Source: Silene latifolia
Taxonomy: Eukaryota; Streptophyta; Magnoliopsida; Caryophyllales; Caryophyllaceae
Length of the DNA stretch: 64,000 bases
Direction of reading: 5' to 3'
Assembly (NCBI RefSeq): GCF_048544455.1
Contig: NC_133529.1
Coordinates: 51,331,401 to 51,395,400, forward strand
Part shown: in pieces, positions 1-12,550 of the stretch
How positions within the stretch are numbered: the first letter of the stretch is position 1
Layout: every line of letters starts with the position of its first letter
Translations under genes and position numbers: made by a program
The notes under the pieces: model-generated
What the model saw: only the letters and a program-made list of their open reading frames with translations
What the model was told of the DNA's origin: nothing
The model's database searches: none

Positions 1-396
1 GCGTAATCAGAATAACTAGGAACACAAAGAATTAATAAGAAATATCGACAAATTCATGCAGAGTTTAAAGAAAAAAAGGTCAATTGTTTCATTTTAATCT
101 CAATCACAGTTTAATATCAGAATAGTGGGTAGAGTCATGATTCAATAGGTCAGGTCCACTTATTTTTTCATTTGTTGATTTATAATTTTGTTATTCTAAA
201 CAATTTTATTGAAAAAAAATAATAATATAAAATCTAAATATTTAATTATTCAACAGACCGCTTATACGATTATTATTATTTAGTCATTATAATGAAGATT
301 AGTTCAACTTTATAATATAATTATATATTAGATATCAACAAAAACTCTATTCCGCGTGCAAATATGATAGTGTTTTTTTATGAAACACCTCAAAAA

Positions 397-469
397 AGCC
401 CCTTATCGGATTTGAACCGATGACTTACGCCTTACCATGGCGTTACTCTACCACTGAGTTAAAAAGGGC
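397..469 (-). tRNA. trnT-GGU: Plastid-type tRNA-Thr (GGU), in NUPT
   Basis: The reverse strand gives a cloverleaf starting GCCC and ending AAGGGGC, with anticodon loop CATGGTAAG (anticodon GGT) and T-arm GGTTCAAATCC. The stretch after the acceptor stem has five T residues, one more than I expect for plastid trnT. That leaves three bases instead of two before the D stem, so it may be a one-base insertion. It is a copied plastid gene, and expression from the nucleus is unlikely. Confidence 0.85.
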
Positions 470-1035
470 CCTTTTATATATTTAAAATATATATATTAAA
501 TATTATATATAGTTAATTCTTGGCTGAGTCACCACTTATATCTATTCTATAATAGAAATAAGAAATATAATATACATATAAAATATATTTAATGAAGTTA
601 TTATATTCTATATTATACAACTTACATATACATAAGTAGGCAGCTAGCTGCTCGTTTCTAAATGTGATATATGGGGTTTGTTTACCTTAAACCTCCTTTT
701 TTTGAGTAGCTAAAGCACGTCCTGAACGGATCCTTTGAATTATCTATTATTTAGATTTCCTCCGCTAATTTAATAAATTTTATCTTTTATATTAAGAAAA
801 AAAATTAGAACGAATTTTTTTATAGTTTATAGATTTAATATCGAATGGTTTTAATGAATTATTAAAAAAATGAAATGAAAAAAATTGGATGTAATCATGT
901 AAGATGGAAAGACCCCTTGAATCTAATTATTGTTATTTAAAATTTAATAATAATATATATTAGATTCGATTATATTGACAATTTCAAAAAACTGTTCATA
1001 CTATGAACATAGTATGATGGCAGTTGGGTATGTAT

Positions 1036-1108
1036 GCCCCCATCGTCTAGCGGTTCAGGACATCTCTCTTTCAAGGAGGCAGCGGGGATTCGACTTCCCC
1101 TGGGGGTA
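1036..1108 (+). tRNA. trnE-UUC: Plastid-type tRNA-Glu (UUC), in NUPT
   Basis: A 73-nt gene begins GCCCCCATCG and ends CTGGGGGTA. The anticodon loop CTTTCAA carries TTC and the T-arm is GGGATTCGACTTCCCC. In plastids this tRNA serves both translation and tetrapyrrole synthesis. The D-loop reads TAGCGG where TAGTGG is common. No change disrupts a stem. Confidence 0.9.
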
Positions 1109-1185
1109 GGGTACTACGAAAGGAAGTTGCTCGTGCATTATCAATAAGCCTAATCAATAAACCTATAATTGAATAGATTCTTCCT

Positions 1186-1269
1186 GGGTCGATGCCTGAG
1201 CGGTTAATGGGGACGGACTATAAATTCGTTGGCAATATGTCTACGCTGGTTCAAATCCAGCTCGGCCCA
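1186..1269 (+). tRNA. trnY: Plastid tRNA-Tyr copy with altered anticodon (AUA)
   Basis: An 84-nt class II tRNA with the long variable arm of plastid trnY starts GGGTCGATGCC and ends CGGCCCA. The anticodon loop reads CTATAAA, so the anticodon is ATA instead of the conserved GTA. A second C-to-T difference from the usual plastid sequence lies in the D arm (GCCTGAG). A G-to-A change in the anticodon of an essential plastid tRNA is strong evidence that this copy is a non-functional nuclear fragment. Confidence 0.85.
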
Positions 1270-1592
1270 AAAGCTCTCTCATCCATTATTTAGATGAAGA
1301 TATTTGTCCTCCCGAAACGGCCGACATGCGGAATAAAAGAGTCGATTTTTCTGTTTTTTATTTGTTAAGGGAAATTTAAATAATGATCTAGATCATTATC
1401 TAGATTCATCTTATGGGATAATTTAAACTAAAGAAAATTAACTAGTAATTCGTGTTGTTCTCACTCAAGTACATATTCATACAGAGATCCTTATATCACT
1501 AATAACTCCCTTCTATATTATAAGACAAAAATTCGAACTCTAAATGATTTCAATCAAATCATAAAAAAGGATATTGTGTACCTTAGTTCCTT

Positions 1593-1666
1593 GGGATTGT
1601 AGTTCAATTGGTTAGAGTACCGCCCTGTCAAGGCGGAAGCTGCGGGTTCGAGCCCCGTCAGTCCCG
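1593..1666 (+). tRNA. trnD-GUC: Plastid-type tRNA-Asp (GUC), in NUPT
   Basis: A 74-nt gene begins GGGATTGTAG and ends AGTCCCG, with anticodon loop CTGTCAA and T-arm GGGTTCGAGCCCC. The D arm reads GGTTAGAGTACC where plastid genes usually have GGTCAGAGCACC. These are two C-to-T differences, one of which turns a D-stem pair into G·T. The structure is otherwise intact. Confidence 0.88.
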
Positions 1667-2194
1667 ACGGATCCAATAACCAAAGATCAAACAAGTATCT
1701 CATGTTTCTTTTTAGACCCCGTGTAATGTAATAATAAAAAAATTCAATTTAGACTAGAATTTAAGTTCTATCAAAAAAAGAGCAAAAACTAAAAAAAAAT
1801 GACAAAAAAAAAGAAAGGTATTTTAGAACTTAACCCCTTGTAGTCAGTTTTTCATATATTATTTTTTTTTGTAACCAATGGAAATCTAAAAGAAAAAAAA
1901 ACGTGGTCAGACTTCGTTAGATGATTTATTGTACAAATAAAATATTTTAAAAGAATGATATCTTGATTCGATCACGAATTCTATAATATATTTTTTTTCA
2001 GTATGGATAAAAGATTATCCTATGTTATACTATTCAATTTGCGACGGCGAATTGATATGATAGTTCATATATTGTTATTCATGATATTAATCCTATTCAA
2101 TATCATCAAAATGGAATACATATATTCCATATAAATTTACAGGTGACATTTTGATCATCTCTAGGGGATTAAATCCCGAGTTATTGCGAACTAA

Positions 2195-2314
<120 letters not shown>

Positions 2315-2385
2315 TTTGACTGAAAATTTACTTCTTCGTTCTTTCTCGCAGGCTAGAATCATCAGTATTTGATTCGATTTGGTAG

Positions 2386-2427
2386 TAGTATGGTAGAAAT
2401 AAAATTTTATTTCTTTCTACCATACTA
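2386..2427 (+). promoter_or_regulatory. psbM 3' stem-loop
   Basis: A perfect 14-bp inverted repeat (TAGTATGGTAGAAA at 2386-2399 and its complement at 2414-2427) lies about 70 bp after psbM. Plastid mRNAs typically end at such stem-loops, which protect the 3' end from exonucleases. Both arms are perfect, another sign that the insertion is recent. Confidence 0.75.
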
Positions 2428-2654
2428 TTTTTACGATTTTTTAGTTTTTTTTTTGTCGTGTATAAAAAAGTTGTACTATACTACAGATTTTAAATTTTTA
2501 ATATTGACTAATCGATATTGCTCCTAATTCTATTGTTTTGCTACATCTATTTGATCGATTTGTATTGATAGTGATTCTGATCAATCTAAAATAATCGAAA
2601 GGCAACTCTGACTTTTATTTTACAGTTCAAATTCTTATATTTCAAATTATAAAA

Positions 2655-3724
2655 AAAAATGCCAGGATTTCGGTTCACCATGGTAGTCTATCGACTCATC
2701 TGCAAATAGCCTAGATGATTTACTGTGAGACGGATACAAGAAAGGTCCTTCCGGTCCACTTTCTATCCTAGATTTCCACTAACTTAACTTCCGTCCTCAT
2801 AAGGGTAGTCTATTGTTCATAGCAGGTCTATTTAGTCCAATCTTCTGATCCAGGAGTAAATTTAACCAGATTAAAGGTAACTTAGAAGCGTGCACTCAAC
2901 TAAGTAGGTATTATAGTTAAATTGCCATGGGTACAGATTCTCACAAGTAAACTATCTAGTCTATTCGCTACATCGTCACAATCCTACCATGGATTCCCTA
3001 ATCCCGACATGAAAGAATTTAGCTACTCATATTACTAGTGATGTCAACAATAATAATAATGAATATACTAATTAAAGGCATATTGAAATAACAATAATTA
3101 TGCATAAGATGAATTAAGGCAGAAATTAAGATGGAGAAAAACAAGAATTAAAGCAACAAATAAATAGATTAAGATTAAGAGAAGAAAGGTGATTACAATC
3201 TCAAGCAATCCGGCGTAGAGAACAATCCAAATACAAGCAAGAGATTAAAGGAAGAGTTAACAATAGTAAAATGAAAGAGAGACTAAGAGAGTTCTTAGTT
3301 GAAAGAAGCGTAAGTAGCGTCCTTAATAACCTAATTAACGAAAGCTTAAATAGGCAAAAATAAAGTTTTAAACGAAATAAGTCCAACACGGGTTAATTAA
3401 GCCCGTGTAATACCAAAACCTCTCGATCGAGGGAAATCAAACCACTCGATCGAGGACTTCAAAAGCTAATCCTCTCGATCGAGAGATTGATGAGAAATAC
3501 CTCTCGATCGAGGAAACCCAATAATCAGCATTTCGATCGAGTACAATAAAGTACTCGATCGACCTCTTCTACTCTCCAAACCACTCGATCGAATCAAAAG
3601 ACCTCTCGATCGAGTGTTCTTCCTCAAAGTCAGCTTCTAATTCGTCTTTGACTGCTTCGTTGACCACCCTTTCACGCACTTCAAGGCATAATCTCGCTCT
3701 AACATTCCCGTCTCCTTAAGATGC
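2655..3724 (-). repeat. 3' LTR of element C, outer part (truncated)
   Basis: This matches 25553-26609 of the 5' LTR closely, starting at ATTTCGGTTCACC. The first ~235 bp of the LTR (as in 25318-25552) are missing and replaced by plastid DNA. At 3720-3724 the sequence GATGC is the left target duplication of copia element A. The short reading frame at 3201-3389 recurs at 26096-26284 because both are LTR copies; it is not a gene. Confidence 0.85.
3422..3614. repeat. CTCGATCGAG palindrome array (C, 3' LTR)
   Basis: Eight copies or near-copies of the palindrome lie at about 3422, 3445, 3474, 3503, 3532, 3554, 3584 and 3605. Spacings are 21-30 bp and the spacers are unlike one another. Most units are preceded by CCT or CCA. 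Some are decayed (CTCGATCGAC, CTCGATCGAA). The same array, with small differences, occurs in the other LTR at 26317-26501. Confidence 0.9.
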
Positions 3725-4980
3725 TGAAGGAAATGTAGATTCATATACAAATTAACATACTCATATATGTCTAAATAATTTGTCATAAAATTAAAACGGA
3801 TTTTATGCATGCAAACAAAATATAAATAGAAGAGAAATCACATCCTTACAATGGGTATTTCGGTTTAATAGGGCACAAAAGAAATCTCCTTTTCTTTTGT
3901 TCTTGAGCTTTCCTTATGGATGAACAAGATCTAAGTATAAGATCTCTCCCTAAGCTTTATACCCAAGGCTTAACTCTTAATCTAATTAATATTATTTGAG
4001 CTAGTATAATATTAATCTAGTGAAAAATTGAACCAAAAATCGTTTGGTTTATGCTCCTAAAACCGGGTAGGAGATGTGGAGAGGAAGAGTGTTATTTTTA
4101 TCTCTCTAAAAATAATTTTACATGATTGAATGAATAATAATAATCACCCACACATACATATGGTGAATCATAATTATTTTAAGTAAAAGAACTCTTGTTC
4201 TTTTCTATGTAGAACCGATTGGGAGGGAAGGAGAGCCCAATGCATGGGCTAATTTTTCTACCCAAGAAATGTAGGCTTGCATGGCTACATATAGGTAGAT
4301 CATCATTGTGTTTTCTCTTATTAAAATAATTAACACAATTTTTCCACTAAAACCCTCTTAATATTTCGGTACTTATAAAATGGAAAGTCCATTTTATATT
4401 TTGTCATTTGTCAATTTTGTCACATGTTACATGACATGTTACAATGCAATGTATTTTTATCATATTAAAAATCAACGTATTAATAAAAATACGTCATATA
4501 CAAAAATCGACTTAGTAATTCATAATTACTTATACCAAAATATTTTACCAATTTATAAATCATATTTATAATAATTCATTCAATTCCGATTGTTTCTTTA
4601 AACAATAATTTCATCCGAGTAATGATACAATTCAATTACTCAGACCGTATCTCATTTAATCACATTTCAATTTGATACGTAAATTTTACTTCCAAAATCG
4701 TCCGTCAATTTTTCAAATAATTTAATTAACTCGCAACATTATACGATTAATTAAATAGTCAATTAAGAGTATTGCCCTTTAGGTATGACCTAGGGGGTCA
4801 ACTGATCACCACCGTCACACGACAGTAATGTCAAACTCTAGTCAGCCAATCATTACCGATATATGTTGACCAGTTGACAGTAACAAAATTACTTCCCAAT
4901 TGTATTCATTAAAATGAGATTTTTAATAATGATATTTAAATCATGTGATCGCACTATTGTTGAGGACACATTTCCCAACA
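3725..4980 (-). repeat. 3' LTR of element A
   Basis: Begins TGAAGGAAATG and ends ATTTCCCAACA on the plus strand. It differs from the partner LTR at a handful of sites, for example AACATACTC against AGCATACTC near the start and CACACGACAG against CACACACGACAAG near the end. The small ORF at 4380-4571 recurs identically in the partner LTR (11766-11957) and is not a gene. Confidence 0.93.
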
Positions 4981-4993
4981 ATCTCCCACTTGT
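4981..4993 (-). promoter_or_regulatory. Polypurine tract of element A
   Basis: On the minus strand this reads ACAAGTGGGAGAT, directly before the LTR start TGTTGGG. It is the classic copia plus-strand primer. Confidence 0.88.
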
Positions 4994-7900
4994 CCTCGAC
5001 AAGTGTGCGTCACCAATTCTCTTGTCCTATTACTATCTCCCACTCAATGCAAGGTGTCTTTCAGGTCGTACTTGCAAGTGATCATATCGAGAGTGGTTTC
5101 CTCGATCTGGAGAATAACTGTTTGACCGGATTTATCCACTCTGGATACTTTCCGAGCGTGGCCACGCATTTCCAGTTCATTACTCCTCGAGTGGCCCTGA
5201 GATATTGTTTTAACCCTGACAAGGGGATGGACAATTCCTATCGCACTCATTCCCTTCGACTAGCCACAGCCATCATAACCCAAAATATGCCCATTTGACC
5301 CCATTTACGAAGGTCGTAGTAACACAAATCAAAGTTAATCTGAAACTGAGCCATCTTAGGTGAATAGTCTTTAGTCAAAAGAATGGACTCATTTGAATAC
5401 TATAGCAGCTCTCGCCACGACCAGGCTATATAAATTTGCCAGAACTCTATAAGCGGTCATAAGGCCCGACGAGGTGTTCCTAACAATCTGCCTATGTGAT
5501 CGACTAGTCATCTCACATGACTCTATGGCACTTGAACTTGCCATCAATCGCATCACAATCTAGTCACTTCGAGACGTCACCTCATACAAGTGACTATGGG
5601 CGAATACAATGTTAATCCATGTTCACTTTAACGGGGTTCAATTGTCACTACAACCCGTTTGGATGTAACAAAGTATAATATAAAAGAGTTTTAAAGTAAA
5701 ACTCGAACGACAAATGCGATTATCACATATGAATAGTCAATGCCTGATTACTATTTCATGTTCTATAATCTAATTTGATCTTGTACGTAGTTGTTCATTT
5801 CAATTCAATTGAAATGACATGACTCATCATGTTTAGCCTTTGAGAAGGCTTTGGTTAGTAGGTTTTATCAATTTCTTGTACCTTACTCAACCTTACTACA
5901 TACTCGTTTTCCTTTGTAATGTATACATTTGCATCACAAAACTTTTCTGAGTACGTGTCGAGATCCAATCAAGACATAGGCCCTCTAGCCTAAGAATAGC
6001 TCCCACTTTGTTTTCACAAAGTGTGCGGGACTCTTCCTTCTTGAACATCCCATGATTGCAAGTGTACTCAATTTCCGTTATAAATATCTCTCATTGTTCT
6101 TTATTGCCTAGAACGATTCTAGAAAATCTACTTCTTAATTATCATAACCACAATGGTATCTTAACCATCATAACCACAATGGTATCTTAACCATCCTAAT
6201 GTGTTTTGATTATGGTTTTGTCGGAAACCATGCGCAACCTCAATTGTCAATTGTCACTTGTGTAACACCCTTACACAAAATTGCATCATAAACACTTTGC
6301 ATTATAGCCTTAATGCTTCTGCAAGCACTTAAGGACAATCTTTATGGCGTACTTGGCAAAGATTACTTAAATTCGATTTTGAAAACAATTCATCATACTC
6401 AAAGTATATGAAGTGTTACACATCATTATTCATTTAATTGATCCGGCAGCGGAAGCAAATGGAATCAATCAAATATGTTCAATTTAATTGAACTAGTCAT
6501 GAATCTTATCAACATAAGACTTCTTACTGACGCTGATATCATGTGGATTTATCTTCATAAATCCGGATATTCATGATGTATTATAATACTCCAAAAGTCT
6601 TAAATCATTCTCAATGATCAATATGTCATCCACATATCGGACTAATTAAAATTTCCGTAACTCCCACTAAACTTCATGTATAAACACAACTTCTCGACTT
6701 ATCGAGAAAAGTTTTATAACATGATCAAAACATTGATTCCAACTCATTGATGTCTTACTTAAGATCCTCTCTTAAGTTTCACATTATCTTAGGATTGCAA
6801 GAATCTATAAAACTCATGACATGTATTGAATACATTCCTTCTATTGAAGAAGTGTGTTTTAGATTCACTCGCTATGTATTTCATAATAATGAAACACAAT
6901 CCCTAAGAAGATCCAAATAGACTTAAGCATTTCAATTGGTGCAAAACTCTTTGCAACCAATCAAGCCTTGAAAACTGTCTTTATTAGTGCAAAACCCTTT
7001 GCAACTAATCAAGCCCTTTTATTTCGGATTTTCATGGCTCTAAGCCTTATATTGAGTTGTGACTTAAACACTCTTATGTAAGTCATATGTTCATTACTTT
7101 CTAGAAGTAATCAACTTGAATCAAACAATTTCTTTTGTAAGTTATAAGCTCTTTACTTTCTTAAAAGTAGCATGAATTCATCATTTTTAACAAGTGACTA
7201 ATTTAACCTCCTAGGTTTTGAAGAAACAATGTCTTACACAAAACATCTCATGTAGCCAAGAAAGACCAGTTTCTTGCGACATAATATTCTTTGTGGCATT
7301 CTTTGTGGCTCTTGAATAATTTCTCCCACTCTGTCTTCTAAAAATAAACTTGTATTTTAGAAAGACAGATTCACGAGCCGCAAAACCCGTCGTACTCGTG
7401 ATAATTGAAGAGGAAAAATGAGCATTTGTTTCTTGTGATAAACTTACAACCATGGTACCCTTACCATTTCATATCTCATATGATTCGATTTAGTGGAAAA
7501 ATAATTTAGACAAAATGATAAAATCCCCAAGAAGATCAAGTAACTCAAAGTAACTTGATTGAAGTCCAAACCATATCGAATAGCGTTTGATTTCTTATCC
7601 AACCACACATTAATCCATAATGCGTGCTAAGAAAGATTAATTTGTGATACTATATCACAATTCATTTGGCTTATATCAAAGTATTCACTTTGATAATCCC
7701 ATCACGACTAAATCGTGATTCCTTGAACTCTTTGAAATTCTTCAAGGATTTCTCTATTTACCTTATTAAGTGAACATATTAGTGTCAACTTAAATCGTTG
7801 GTAAAAGATAATGATCAACCTATTTTGGATCGATGATTTACAACCTCGATCTCCTTTTCAACCAAAAGGCACGAGGCATCTTGCTTTGAATACAAGATAC

Positions 7901-9100
7901 GCATATACCATTAACAATCTAATGGTTTCAAGAGTACTCGATAACTCTTTGCGTTCATCATTCCAAAATTTAAGGTTTAATCTTGGGTTACCAATTTGAG
8001 TCTTACATCATCTTCATGATATATCATTCTAGTTTGGTTTAGAATATAATCACCTTGATGATGGGCTAGCCATACATCAAATCATGGTGTAAAGGGTCAC
8101 AAAGGTGAAAACCTCTTTTGTATCTTAACAAGTTTATATTCTTATTTAGAGTTTATGCACTTAATAGTCACAATTAAGTACCACTTTAAATCCAAAAACT
8201 AGATTGAGTACACAATTACTCTATCTCTCGACTTCATTGTTGCTAGTCGTCATATTCTAATCATCCTATGTATCAAACATAATGATGAAAACCACCACCG
8301 GTTTCTAATATTGACGAAGTAATACTAGCAAAAAATTATGTTTAATTAAATAAACATTTTTAAAGAAGAAGGTCCCATTAGATGTCCCACAACTAACTTG
8401 TTGATTCTTCAATAATTTGGGGTAGTTTCCTTTCTCGTGTCCAACATTTAAGATAATGGAAACTATATCGGTCGGGATTGATAGGTTTAGCATCGCCATT
8501 CTCAACAACTTTACCTTTAACATTACCTTGTATCAATTCCTTTTACTTCTTGAACCTCGTCCTCATCTTAACAGTTTAAGAGAATGCTCCCACTTATTTC
8601 AATGAGTCTTTGCTTTGAGAAGCAAAATTGAATTCACGAAGATCACTCTTCATTTGTTCGTTTTAGTCTAAAAACTTTCATTGAAGTGGTTGCGTTATTT
8701 TGGTCAATTACGAATTCTGAAAATCTAATCACCAAAACAATTTATCGCTTCAAGGTACTTAATTCAATTAAGTATATGAATAACAATCCATTGCAAGTAG
8801 ATGTGTTAGTCAAAAATCAAAAACCTGTTTGATAATGAATAACGTTAATCTATACTCTTTACAAGAGATCCTTAGCAATGGTTCATTTGAGGTTTTTAGA
8901 AGCAATTTCAAATTTGTCTTTAGTTACGATGTTTTAATGGAGATTTGTATCAAAATCGAAATGATATCGTATATGAATTGTGGTAAAGAAATAGAACAAT
9001 ATAAAAACGGAATAGTGGAAAACTTAACATTTATCGTTTTATTAATACTTGTAAACAAGTATAGCATTTACATAGTGACCTCTACCCAACTATGATAAAT
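4994..9100 (-). pseudogene. Decayed copia gag-pol of element A
   Basis: Only fragments are readable on the minus strand. Near 6619-6636 the reverse transcriptase core reads YVDDIL. At 7211-7453 a piece resembles the integrase–RT linker (ESVFLKYKF...RRQSGR). Near 8380-8480 a degenerate gag zinc knuckle has lost its cysteines (VGHEKGN-PKLL). The order RT, linker, gag from left to right is correct for a minus-strand copia element. Stops and shifts are everywhere. The same decayed sequence recurs in element B. Confidence 0.75.
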
Positions 9101-11096
9101 GATTCCAAGATCCAAATTCATATTAACTTGGGCACGGTGGGGCCGATACATCCCTTATCAATATAACTCGGTGGATTAACTCTTTAATCGATTCTACTTT
9201 TAGAACTCTTGGTCGATAATATTACATTAACAATTATCTTTAGCCCAAAACACATCGACAAGGGCACGGTGGGGCCGATACATCCCTTATCAAATACTTT
9301 TGTTGAGTTCAATCCAAATTTCGAATGAATGTGTCCATGATCCAAACCCACATTAACTTGGGCACGGTGTGGCCGATACATCCCTTATCAACATGAATTC
9401 GGTGGATTAACATTCATCACCCACTTCCCCTACGTAACAAGGTTTGTACCCCGGTGGGGCCGAGCGCACTCCCTCGCGAAATAGGTTTTCATGGTTTCTA
9501 CTATTTGGTAAGGCTATGTCTCAATTGATTGTTTTAGCGAGAGGTCATGTCAATTTATTATCTATCACGTTTTAAGTGAACTAAAGCGGTGAACTACGAT
9601 AAGTCTAATTGACACGGTCGATAAACTCGATAAAAAAAAAAAAAGACAATGCATGTTTAGTTATGGCGATTTAGCAATGCATGTGACATAAAATAAAATG
9701 CAAGCATAAAATAAATAAATCCTAGTATGGCCTTTCCTAAAATAGAAAAACTATTTAACTATTACATATTCGGAAACCAACTCCATTGGTCCCTTGAACT
9801 TTGGTTATGGCACGCATCTCGAGGTAACACCGTCTTTATGTATCTCCATTCTTGAAGAAATCCGTCTTTGGGAACTCCGGAATGAATAAAATTACATAGC
9901 AAATTACATAATTTCCTATTATACATTTGTAACTAAAATAAAATAATCTATTAAATTACAAAACGGTGATACGAGATCACAATAAAAATTACAACCGAAT
10001 CGATATTCCCATACATTTCGGGAAATACCAATTAAATCTAAGGCCATACTAAGTAAAATTACATAATTCAAAAATTACATAAATTAAAATTATGACAATC
10101 ATAAAGAAAATGCAGCATTATAATATGTATGAACATGCTCAAATTTTATGCTAAATCGCCTTTAATTAGCCAATATAGTCTTCACTAATAATTTGACCAT
10201 AATTAACCTTTATTTACAAATTTGTTCATAAATAGACCAAAATTACAAAAATAAGCTATTAAACTTCAAATAAATCACAAAATTTCAAATAAATTCAAAA
10301 TTTGAAATTTAAACTCATGAACATTCTGGAAAAATTCCATGACACTCATAATGTTCAAAATCTTAGGTTAAAAATTTCGAAATTTTTCCGGAAAAACAAT
10401 GTTGCGGTTTATCGATTTTTAATAAAATAATCATAAAAACATGGAAAAATTATTTTCATTAACTTTTCAATTTTAGATCTGAAAAATATAATAAAATGCA
10501 ACATTAGACGTTTTTCCTAAGTCATAGATTATGTTTTATTAATATTCCACTAATAATGTCACTATTTATGCTATTTTTCTTCAAAAATCCATAAATCATG
10601 CAAAAAGACTTCTTTATAGCCAATTATTTTACACACATCTTGTAAAATTGCATGTGACAACATATTAATTTTCTATGACCAAATTCGAAATTTAACTCAT
10701 ATTAACCTATTTTTCACTTAAATCCGAATTTAATAATGAAAAAATCATTTTTCGAGCATAACAAGTCCAAAAATTATGAAACTTTACAGGTTATCTCAAA
10801 ATAATATATGTAACAACATATCCAAAAATCAACTTAAAATTCGAAGTATAGCTAATTTTCGACCAAAAATGACATTTTTACTCATAAAATCACATTTAAA
10901 TGCCATTATTGTAAAATATGAACAATAAAAATCCGAAAAATTAACCAAAATATCCTAAAACATTTTAGGACCAGAAATATTAACATGCATGTAATAATTT
11001 CGTGATATATCATAATAACACAAATTTTTACAAGTTTTATTTGTTATTCATATAACTCGGAAAAACTTTTAACCAATTTGCATGCAAACAACCGTG
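9101..11096 (-). other. Long AT-rich leader of element A with a triple motif
   Basis: About 2 kb lies between the primer site and the gag relic, much longer than most copia leaders. It contains three copies of a ~30-bp GC-rich motif with core GGCACGGTGGGGCCGATACA at about 9130, 9262 and 9360, and a related phrase (CCCCGGTGGGGCCGAGC) near 9451. The rest is AT-rich with no coding signal. Element B keeps the same arrangement. Confidence 0.75.
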
Positions 11097-11108
11097 GCTC
11101 TGATACCA
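11097..11108 (-). promoter_or_regulatory. Primer binding site of element A (tRNA-iMet)
   Basis: The minus strand reads TGGTATCAGAGC, complementary to the 3' end of initiator tRNA-Met, two bases after the LTR end. Confidence 0.93.
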
Positions 11109-11110
11109 AT

Positions 11111-12370
11111 TGAAGGAAATGTAGATTCATATACAAATTAGCATACTCATATATGTCTAAATAATTTGTCATAAAATTAAAACGGATTTTATGCATGCAA
11201 ACAAAATATAAATAGAAGAGAAATCACATCCTTACAATGGGTATTTCGGTTTAATAGGGCACAAAAGAAATCTCCTTTTCTTTTGTTCTTGAGCTTTCCT
11301 TATGGATGAACAAGATCTAAGTATAAGATCTCTCCCTAAGCTTTATACCCAAGGCTTAACTCTTAATCTAATTAATATTATTTGAGCTAGTATAATATTA
11401 ATCTAGTGAAAAATTGAACCAAAAATCGTTTGGTTTATGCTCCTAAAACCGGGTAGGAGATGTGGAGAGGAAGAGTGTTATTTTTATCTCTCTAAAAATA
11501 ATTTTACATGATTGAATGAATAATAATAATCACCCACACATACATATGGTGAATCATAATTATTTTAAGTAAAAGAACTCTTGTTCTTTTCTATGTAGAA
11601 CCGATTGGGAGGGAAGGAGAGCCCAATGCATGGGCTAATTTTTCTACCCAAGAAATGTAGGCTTGCATGGCTACATATAGGTAGATCATTATTGTGTTTT
11701 CTCTTATTAAAATAATTAACACAATTTTTCCACTAAAACCCTCTTAATATTTCGGTACTTATAAAATGGAAAGTCCATTTTATATTTTGTCATTTGTCAA
11801 TTTTGTCACATGTTACATGACATGTTACAATGCAATGTATTTTTATCATATTAAAAATCAACGTATTAATAAAAATACGTCATATACAAAAATCGACTTA
11901 GTAATTCATAATTACTTATACCAAAATATTTTACCAATTTATAAATCATATTTATAATAATTCATTCAATTCCGATTGTTTCTTTAAACAATAATTTCAT
12001 CCGAGTAATGATACAATTCAATTACTCAGACCGTATCTCATTTAATCACATTTCAATTTGATACGTAAATTTTACTTCCAAAATCGTCCGTCAATTTTTC
12101 AAATAATTTAATTAACTCGCAACATTATACGATTAATTAAATAGTCAATTAAGAGTATTGCCCTTTAGGTATGACCTAGGGGGTCAACTGATCACCACCG
12201 TCACACACGACAAGTTAATGTCAAACTCTAGTCACCCAATCATTACCGATATATGTTGACCAGTTGACAGTAACAAAATTACTTCCCAATTGTATTCATT
12301 AAAATGAGATTTTTAATAATGATATTTAAATCATGTGATCGCACTATTGTTGAGGACACATTTCCCAACA
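11111..12370 (-). repeat. 5' LTR of element A
   Basis: Begins TGAAGGAAATG and ends ATTTCCCAACA on the plus strand, followed by the target duplication GATGC at 12371-12375. Confidence 0.93.
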
Positions 12371-12375
12371 GATGC

Positions 12376-12550
12376 ATGCAAAATAGGACGAAAAGAGTAC
12401 GGTTTCACCACTTTCAGGTTCATTTCTGCAAATCAGACAAAACAAACCAAAGTAGCCAATTCGGGGCATTTTGCAATACATAACGGTACAAAAATGCATA
12501 AAAATACGTGCAAAATAAGACTAAAAAGGCTATATAAAATGCACGTATCA
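12376..12550 (-). repeat. 3' LTR of element C, inner part
   Basis: The LTR of C continues here after element A, matching about 26611-26786. It ends GCACGTATCA, which is the LTR start TGATACGTGC on the minus strand, directly after the polypurine tract. Confidence 0.88.

Larger units (their letters stand above)
3725..12370 (-). mobile_element. Element A: full-length Ty1/copia element, decayed coding
   Basis: Two LTRs of about 1.26 kb (3725-4980 and 11111-12370) flank a 6.1 kb interior. The flanking duplication GATGC (3720-3724 and 12371-12375) is perfect, and it interrupts the 3' LTR of C. Read on the minus strand, the LTR starts TGTTGGGAAATG and ends ATTTCCTTCA. The primer site is TGGTATCAGAGC (initiator tRNA-Met, typical of copia) and the polypurine tract is ACAAGTGGGAGAT. 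No long reading frame survives in the interior, although pol and gag relics are recognisable. The two LTRs differ at only a few positions by eye, so the insertion is young despite the dead coding region. Confidence 0.93.

Noticed and set aside
3422..3614. Regularly spaced short palindromes resembling a CRISPR array
   Set aside because: Units are only 10 bp, spacers are 10-20 bp and uneven, the host is a plant, and the arrays sit in LTRs with no cas genes.
4380..4571. Identical 63-codon frames here and at 11766-11957 as a duplicated gene
   Set aside because: Both lie at the same place in the two LTRs of element A, AT-rich and without a family match.
4945..5298. 117-codon frame, repeated at 45907-46260
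   Set aside because: It spans the LTR–polypurine tract–interior border of copia elements A and B on the non-coding strand.
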